DNA from: Aspidiotus rigidus
Lineage: Eukaryota; Arthropoda; Insecta; Hemiptera; Diaspididae
DNA: 64,000 bases
Assembly: GCA_035079385.1 (NCBI GenBank)
Contig: JAVHKY010000008.1
Location: 5,626,001-5,690,000 of the forward strand
Direction of reading: 5' to 3'
The translations under genes and the position numbers were made by a program. The notes beneath the pieces were generated by a model. It made no database searches, was not told the origin of the DNA, and saw only the letters and a program-made list of their open reading frames with translations. Below, in pieces: positions 47,301 to 56,300 of this stretch (position 1 is its first letter; every line of letters starts with the position of its first letter).

Positions 47301-50300
47301 GTGTGCACTTCTTATGTACTTTGTTTATTTGTTTGTTTCGATGGATTCCGAGTGTTTTTGGTTCAACTTTCATTTGTGGATATCTTACAGACAGTTCAAA
47401 TAGAATAAAAAAAAAAAAAAAAAAAAATTATTGTGAGGATGCAAGGATGGTAAATCAATTTGTCGTGAAAGTATGCGAGTTGGTAAGGAACTGGCCCGAC
47501 CGCCGTGATCCTGTGTGCGTGAATGTTGTACCATTTGCGGAAACTCCTTCGGTGCCCCTGAACATGTGGACGAAGTCTACCATTGGGCTCCCTTGAACAA
47601 ACCAGGATTCCGAATGGATGATAACGAGGAGGGGGCGTCGTACTTCATCGGATCTTCAAATCTCAGTAAGCCAATCACCGGCCGATTAACGAAGCAATAT
47701 ATGAAACTCGAAGGTAAATGGACATCCTTTGATACATTCAAGCGGGAACATTACGAGTGTGAATGTACTTGCCCGTTCTTCTTGAAACACTCTCTGTGCA
47801 AACACGTTATTAGTATGCAAATTTGATTGAAACTTTGTACCGTCCCCCAGGAAGCTAAAAACATCCCCATGGGTCAAAAACGTAAGCGCGGCCGCCCCTC
47901 CAAAGCGAAGCAAGCGTTACTATTTCAATAAAACAAAAATGTCAACGTCTCTTCTGTAGTGAATGTAGCTTGTAGGCTATAAAGTTTTTTTATCCGCGCA
48001 ATACATTTCATAGGCATGTAAATTTTTTTGTCCGTGTAATACATTTTCTTAGACGTGTAAATTTTGTTTCCTTGGCGTGTTATCGATAGGCGGGCAATTT
48101 CGTTTTTTGAGACGTGCGATTAAATGTATGCCAAATAAATTAGGAAACTTATTCTTCTCACGGACCTTACTGGACATTGCAACTTATGAGCTGTATCCTG
48201 TCCTCTGCTATCGCCAAGTACAAGGGACATATAATGCTGCTGTTTTGTTGGTCAGTTCAGGAAAGCTTGATATTGGACTGTTAGAAGAAGGTACTGTTGA
48301 AGTGCTCGAACTGAAAATCCTGCGTTGTAAAACGACAAGGGAGTAAAGGCCTCTACCATCGATTTTCTTGTTGAACATAATCTAAAGTATTCCTTCCGTC
48401 GTCATGCCATTACTGAAAATGTGGGTGACGAGTTGCAAATTCAATAAATACAGTCTTCACCTCAAAGTTCTCTCTAGCTTCCGTTTTCTTGATTTCCTGT
48501 TAATGTCAATATTCTAGAGATTTTCCCATCTTAATGGTTATAATATTTCTCGCTTGTTACAGATTGTGCAAGAGTACGAACGCGCAGTAATTTTTCGTTT
48601 GGGACGTTTGCGAAAAGGAAATGCTCGCGGACCCGGTATGTTCTTCATCATTCCCTGCATCGATAATTACTGTAAAGTTGATTTACGAACGGTCTCATTC
48701 GACGTGCCGCCACAAGAGGTAAATTTACTGAAGCGTACGAGTTTAATTACGTTCTTTTTTTCTCCCTTCGTTTTCAATTTTCTCCGTGTCGTATTCGCTG
48801 CATAATTTAGTCTCATGGACTACATAAGGATTTGTACAGTAGGTATATACAGAGAGAGGGTAATCTACTTGAATTATTGATCGGATTTTGTGTGCGCGTT
48901 TTGAGTGTCATCCAAGTATGATGTTTATACCTGTTACGTGCACGAATGAACGAGCATGAGGACTATCATACGAATTATTATAATCCACGTGAGAATACAG
49001 AATAATTAAAATATTAAAAGACTAAAGGTATATAAGCAACTGTGTACAAAAAAAAAGTGGGAAAATGATGACTATACTGTATATGTGTACGAAATTTAGG
49101 TTTTATCACGCGATTCAGTCACAGTGCACGTAGACGCGGTGGTATTTTATCGCGTTAACAGTCCCATCATGGCCACGAATAACGTTGAAGATTACAGGTT
49201 AGCTTGCTGATCCACCGAAAGTTGAATCGAATGAGAATTTTGCTTAAAAAGTGTAACCTTGGTCTAGAATTTTTGAGATCTGGAAACTTCAACGCGGTCT
49301 TTAAGAACTACATGCGTATAAAAAATTCTGGATCCGGGTGTCTTTCACGGCAAAGTTCTCTTTACGAGAAATTTTTCGACAAAGTAACCGCGCGAAATCT
49401 GTAGAGTTGCTTTCTTTACGAGGTCCGCATCCTGAAATTTTCCTCGAACCATCAAATTAGATCCACCCATTATTTGTATAGTAGAGGGTCCGCTTACAGC
49501 GCTTACAGAAGACGTGTCTTGCGATGGCGAATGACACAAGAAGAAAACAGTAATGAAGCATTCGGGTCGTTCATCCGAACTAGCTAAAACATGAATGGAA
49601 TGTGATGATTCTAGCATTCTAGGTGGCTTACGTATCGACGTGTTAGTGTTTCTGACTTTGTAGTAGACGCATCATTTTACAAAGTCGGTAAGTCAAGAAT
49701 TTTGCGGACGGCATCGTCTTCCCTCTCTTCCTTCAAAAAATAAATACAATGAAGAAAAAACTCGCAGCCTACTTCGTTAGCTTCTCGGGGTTTGCTTCAT
49801 TAACTGTGATAATCGAGGCAAACTGGGAACCTGTTTTATGGGGGTTTCTTTGTTTATCCTCTTTCTAGATAAGGATTGAATTTTGTTCCTCGCCACATTG
49901 GAAGTTTGAGCTAGAAAGTTTATAATTTTCCGAGTTCATGATGTATTGTAAGTCGAGCTATCTAACCCACGGGGGTTCCTCGCGGTAGTGACGTCATAAT
50001 CATTTGTGACGGCTACCTGTGATGTCATCAGCTTGGGCTCTCTCTCTCTCTCTCTCTCTTCCTTATACTCTCTTCCATTCTCGGGTTCACTAACTCCGCT
50101 CGTAAGCAATGTTATGAATGCTGATGACGACACAGGCAGCCATCATAGATAGTTATGACGTCACGAGCTAACGACGCCATCAACTTGGTCTCTCTTTCTC
50201 TCTCTTTCTCTTTCTCTTACTTGCTCTCGGGATCTCTCACTCCGCTCGTAGCCTCCCAAAAAGCCTATAATGAATCACTAATAGTTTACAAGGATGATGG

Positions 50301-53300
50301 AAGGTGGATTGAATTCGTAAATGTCAGAATCAAGCTGAAGGTCACGGTTGATGATGTCACTAGCCGATGACGTCATAGTTTGATAAAGGAAGAGAAGGTA
50401 TACAAAATACAGGCCGGGGGTGGGAGGGAGCGACTCGCAGGGCTGGTGCGATTTCGCAAATTTTGGAATTAGGAGATAGGATTCAAGAAAATTCAGGAAA
50501 GACATGGAACATGTCAAAACTCGCGTCTCATTTCGTTCGCTAGCCGCAGAATCTCTTTCATTATCGCCGTTATCAAAGAACGTGTTTTAGGAGGATTTCA
50601 ATGATCTTCAATGATTCGAGTTCCAAGTTCCCCTTCAACTCATCTATAGCACGAAAGTTGAATTTCTCCGACCCTTTCCCTCATGTATGTCGCTGGATGG
50701 TCGAAATTTCTCAAAGACCTCGTATCACTAATAACTGAACGATCAAGATTGTTCGAAGTCCCCCCCCCCCTCCGATATAAATAGCTGGAAGGTGAAAATT
50801 TTTTCCTCTCTAGAGAAGATCAAAGCCCCCAGACCACTATCTATTCCTGGTCTACAGTTCGACAGTCGGAAAAGTTTGGTGTTCTCCCGATGAACATAGC
50901 TCGAAGGTCGGAAGTCCTCCTCTGCTCCGAATTCCTCTACAGCTGGATGGTCGAGATTTTTTCCGATATTTTCTTTTCTTTTGTTCAATTGTACATTCAA
51001 TTGATAATAAATTAAAATAATTTATATTATTAAAAAAAATGGATTTATCAATTTTATATTAATTTAAAATAAAATATGTTATTCAAGAAATTAAAAATAA
51101 TTATAAATTAATTTAAACTTTAATTAATAAAAATTTCCAATTTATTTAATAAAATTTAAACATTTCTATATAGGCCCAATTAAAAAAAATAATATATATT
51201 AAAATGATTAAATTAATAGAATAAATTATATCTAAATATTCTACTATAAATAAAATTATAAATTTTATTGATCTTAATCTGCTAATATAGCAATTATTAA
51301 TTTTAAATCTAAAACTAAAAAAAAATTGATATAGAATAATAAATTCTTCCAATATTGAACTTGAATAAAAATTAATTAAATTATAAATAAATTTATAAAT
51401 ATTATAATACAAATAATACCAAATCTACAAAAATAATTACAAATCAATTAAATTTTAATTAATAAAAATTTCCAATTTAATAAATAAAATAATTAATAAA
51501 AAAATTGATAATATTAATAAATAATTAAATTTAATTATAATATTATAAAAATAAAAACTTTCATAATATTAAATCTTGAGTTGATAAAAAAAATCATTGT
51601 AGCGAATAAATTATGTAATAAAATTAATAAATTCAAAATTTTATATTGAAAATATATTGTGTTTTTTTTTTTTTTTTTTTCAACTAAAATATTTATTTTG
51701 TAATAATTTAGAAATTTATTTTTTTTAAATCTGTGAGATATAATTAATTTATTTATTGCAAATAAAATCCCCCTTCTTCTCTGCATATGTATTTTGTAGT
51801 TAGAAATCTTTACTGGGCTCTTCGCTGATGAATTCGGTGCCCCTCCTCTCGGCGTTTAGCGGAAGCTGACGTACCCTAATCTAATTCGGCTCCAAAGAAA
51901 ATTTTTTCCCCACATTTTTTTTTTTTTTTTGGCTTTTCTTCTTGTATGGTGCGTCAAAAGTGGGACTTTGAAAAATTCCGACCATCGAGCTATAGGTATA
52001 GAGGACGTTGGAAAATTTGGAGTTTTGTGCTTTGTACGATGGGAAGGAGGGGGATTGGAAGAATTCCGACTTTTGTGTTATTTGCTCGTATGATAGGAGA
52101 AGGACTTGGAAAAATTCCAACCGAGTTGGACTCGGAAAAATTGTGATTCTCAAGCTATGAGTCATAAGAGAAGGAATTTGAAAAAATTTCAACCCTTGAA
52201 GGAGATACACTTGGAAAAATTCTGATCCTCAAGCTATGTATGATAGGAGGGGGACTTGGAAAAATTGGGAAAATTCTGACCCTCAAGCTATGTGTCATAG
52301 GAGAGGGGCTTGAAAAAATTTCAACCATTGAAGAAGTTGGACTTGAGAAAATTCTAACCCTCGAGCTAGGTGTGGACTTGGAAAATTTTACACCTAAGGA
52401 GTTGGACTTGGACAAATTCTGGTCCTCAAGCTATGAATGATAGGAGGGGGACTTGGAAAAATCGGGAAAATTTTGACCTTCAAACTATATGAGGAGAGAC
52501 ACTAGAAAAAATTTCAATAACTGTTGAAAAAGTTGGATTTGAAAAAATTCTTACCCTCAAACTATGTGTGTTAGGAGAGGGACTTGAAAAAATATCAGCC
52601 ATCGAAGAAGTTGGAATTTGAAAAATTTTGATTATTGAGTTGTGTATGAAAGAAGGGGACTCCAAAAAGTTCATACTTTTCAAGACTATAATTTTTAATT
52701 CAGTTTTCAACAGCAAAACTAAAATCCGTCCCATAGAACAGGTTCCCTGAATTTCTCGTCAAGGAAGCCGTTGTTTTTTCCTCAGTCCGTGTCTTGATCT
52801 ACAGCTCGATCTTCGGAACTTTTACAAGTCATCTCGGGACCACCATTTATTGAAAGCTCTGCGAACATATTTTTCGAATCACTCCTCATGAGAGAAGTCG
52901 ATAAAAGAACTGTCAATATTTCATATCCATCCTATCAAAATTCTTTGAAGTCCCCCTCTTCATGAACAAAGTTTCAATTCTTGGAGTGCAGAACACAAAC
53001 CTTCATAGACATTTCTAGAAGTATTTTTGACTCTGAACACAATTCCAATTGCCTTTTTTGGTATTACACACCTCTTATTATTGTGCGATACTCATGTTTA
53101 GTTACCGCGGTGTATTGCGACGCGTAACGTATCTTATCGACCTAATAAATTTCTCTACGAGAGAAGGTACACTTATCTGTCGCAATGAAACGCGGGAGCT
53201 AAACGTGAGTGTCGCACGATAATGAGAAGTGATATGGAGAAACGGCGAATTGAATACTCGTAGTTTTCAGCGTCGAAAATACGTTTAGAAATACCTGCTA

Positions 53301-56300
53301 TAATTCATGTTCATTGCAGAAGTTTGAAATTTGTTAATAGCTCGACGTTTCGGGGAGTGCAAGGTTACACATTTGGTGAAAATTTTTTGATCATAGCTTT
53401 TACCTTCGTTAAATTGAATTTAAGGTAGGCTTGAAAATGAATACTTGGGCCACTTCTCCTCTCACCGTGTGATAATATTTTTTCAAAGTCCCTAATGTAG
53501 GTCAAGATTGTTTGAGATAAGGAGAATGACGTCAAGGTCCTGATCAAAACTGAAAAGCTCGTTCGGGCACCTCTCTACTGTGTGTTAATTCATAGATTAG
53601 GGTCTTACATAACATAGGTCAAAGATCGGAAATTTTAGCGGGGAACCCGCTGTCCCTTTTGTTGGGGATACTTTCAGAAAATTTTCGTCCACGAGCGACC
53701 CGAGGTTGATAACGTTACGGAAGGGGGACTTGGAAAAATTTCGATTCTCGAGCTATGGACTAAGAAAATTGTTCACTGTTGAGCTATATATGACAGGAGA
53801 GGAACTTCCTGCTGTCAGTCAGCCTACCATTCGCTGTTCGAAATTTATCCAAGCTCCTTTTCCGCTGAAAGACTCAGAGCTCGAAATTTTCCAAGAAGGA
53901 ATCTCCCGATAGCGGTTTCTGTTCTGAAATAAAGCTTAAATTCGAGTCTCTTCCCTGAAATTCTCTGATGAACATGGATGACTTAAATTCCTCTCCTGCG
54001 TAGGAATCGAGGCTAGCAATTTTTCCAAGTCCTCCTCTATATAGATTATAGGTGAATTAAAACTAACAATTCTTCCAAGTCTAAACGTGAAAGACTTTTT
54101 AGGTCCCCTTTCTGCTATAAGAGTCAGGGCTCGAAATTTTCCTGTGTTTCTCTTCCATATGAATTTGAGCTGAACATGAAGGTCGTCATCACTTGGGCAT
54201 GGACAGCAAGGACGAAACCATGGAAGGAGGAAAGGGGCTTTTGGGGGATGCCCGCTCTTGCTCTATAAATCTAGTTGAGAAATTCCATCAGTACTGAAGC
54301 TGAAGAAGGAAATCTCAGCAATTGGTTTCTGGTTCCTCCTTCTCCCCTCCCTCACTGCCAACGGCTATCTGTCTAAGCCCCTATCGTATGGAGGAACTCG
54401 GACGAAAAATTCTGATGACGTCACGATTCAAACATCTCCTCTTTGAGGCTTACAGTCGAATCATTCTCTCTTCAAAGGGGAAAAATCTATTCTCTTTTTA
54501 TCAAAAAGGAATTATATTTCGGGATACGGACCTAAATGCTTTTATGGACGATGAATATTTCTGTCGCTTGTCTACAAATCGTACCTAATATAAATACAGT
54601 ATATCACATGTATGCAGATTTGTTTAGAAAAAGAGTGTTCTGTGGCTTTTGTAGTTTTAACGATTCACCAAAATCTGCACAATACCAGATATAACATAAT
54701 ATCACCTCTGATGTTGTTCACTCTTCACAAACAAGAACGTTGAACGCAATGCTGTATTTTTCTTACGGACATTCAGCTAATCAGCTTGTCTGAAAAGCTT
54801 AGCAAAGTGCCTCTTCTCACTATTTTCAAGGGCGGCCAGTGAATCTAACGAAGAAGTTGAAGCTAAGGATTATCTCGCGGGAGTTGGTTCTGAGCTGTGA
54901 GATGTGAGTTTGCTTTAGATTTTGTGAGGATGGAAAGTGCTGAAGAAGTCCTAGATTTGGCAATGCTCAGTAGGGGCTATCCCATTCTACTTTCAGAAGG
55001 AGTTATAGAAGTCGCAGACTTGGCGATACTAATCAACACATCTCTCGGTAGCGTTATGGTATGCGGTCTGGTACGTTCGTGTGCTGCGTAACTGCTATAG
55101 CCAGTCGAAGCTCACAACCGTGGCTTGATGCCAAAACTAAAATATCGAAAAATATGAGAGGTGTTCCAGTGTCAACCTGTCAATCTCATCTAGATGTCTA
55201 TTGCTGGCGGATGTGTGGACGCAATAGTCAATACATGGCAGAAGACTATAAGTATGAGAAAGATGTTTCATAATATCTTCTACTTCGCAGGGAAAGTCAC
55301 TTTATTTTGGCAGACTGTAAGCTGGCCTCCTCGTCTTCTGGTTAATGCTAACAGGCTTACACACAGAGCGCATACGATAACGACACCAATCTTTCTACTG
55401 TCCTTTTCCTGTTCATACGTAAAACGTGCATTACCTGAGTTGGGTAAAGTAATATCTTGCCGAAAATGTCTCCTTCTCTCATTAACTTGGTACAATCTTA
55501 CCTATCACGTACATACTCTTGTTTTTTGCTACGAAGAAATTGCAAGCATGATTCAGTAATCAGACTTCTGAGTCATATTTGGCAGACCTAGAAAATAAGG
55601 AAAGGCGAGAGCATTTGATAGTCTAGCCCCTCAAGCAATTTTTCGAAAAATATCTTCTCTTCCCACAAAATTTCTTAGAGAGGGTTCGCCTCGACGTTGG
55701 TTACAATTTGGGCTAGATGATGAACGCCTCCGGATTATAGGAGGTATCATTATTGATACATTATGAAAATTTTTCCTAATCATTCATTATTTTGTGCCGC
55801 TTGCTATATTCATGTTGTGTTTTTGTTTTCTTTTTTTTTTTCTTTGGTGGCTTCGTTAGGTTTTGACAAAGGATCATGTGACGGTTTGCGTTGATGCTGT
55901 TGTCTATTACTGTGTGCACAATCCTTTGCATGCTATAGTTAACGTGACCAATTATAGGTAATTAAGAAGCTTTTATGTTTTTATTTACTTTATTTTTCGT
56001 TTATATATTTATTTTTTTTTTCGTAGTTCTAAAAAACTATCGACTATTTAGTAAATTATTGTTAGCGATTTTACACATTCACGTTATTAAAAATAGTACA
56101 ATCAAGTAGCCAGAAACTTTTTGAGATGATTTTATCTTTAATCGCAATGTGTGTAGGAAATAAGTGTGTTTATTCTCTCTTCTTTGCTCTTTCTACATTT
56201 ATTTTGTCATGGGAACCCCTAGAAAAATTTTGGGAAGGGAAATTCTGTGGTTTGAAAAATGGTTGTCAAAATGCATCACCAGAGACTTTTTTTTTAACCC

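Noticed and set aside
48554..48805. Long frame continuing past the stomatin exon
   Set aside because: It is exon 48563-48718 read through its donor into the intron; the conserved part stops at the GTAAAT donor.
51146..51412. Named mitochondrial gene (ND1, ND3 or ATP6) in the A/T island
   Set aside because: Short resemblances (EY..I..S, SRFNI) are too weak in such A/T-rich sequence to name a gene.
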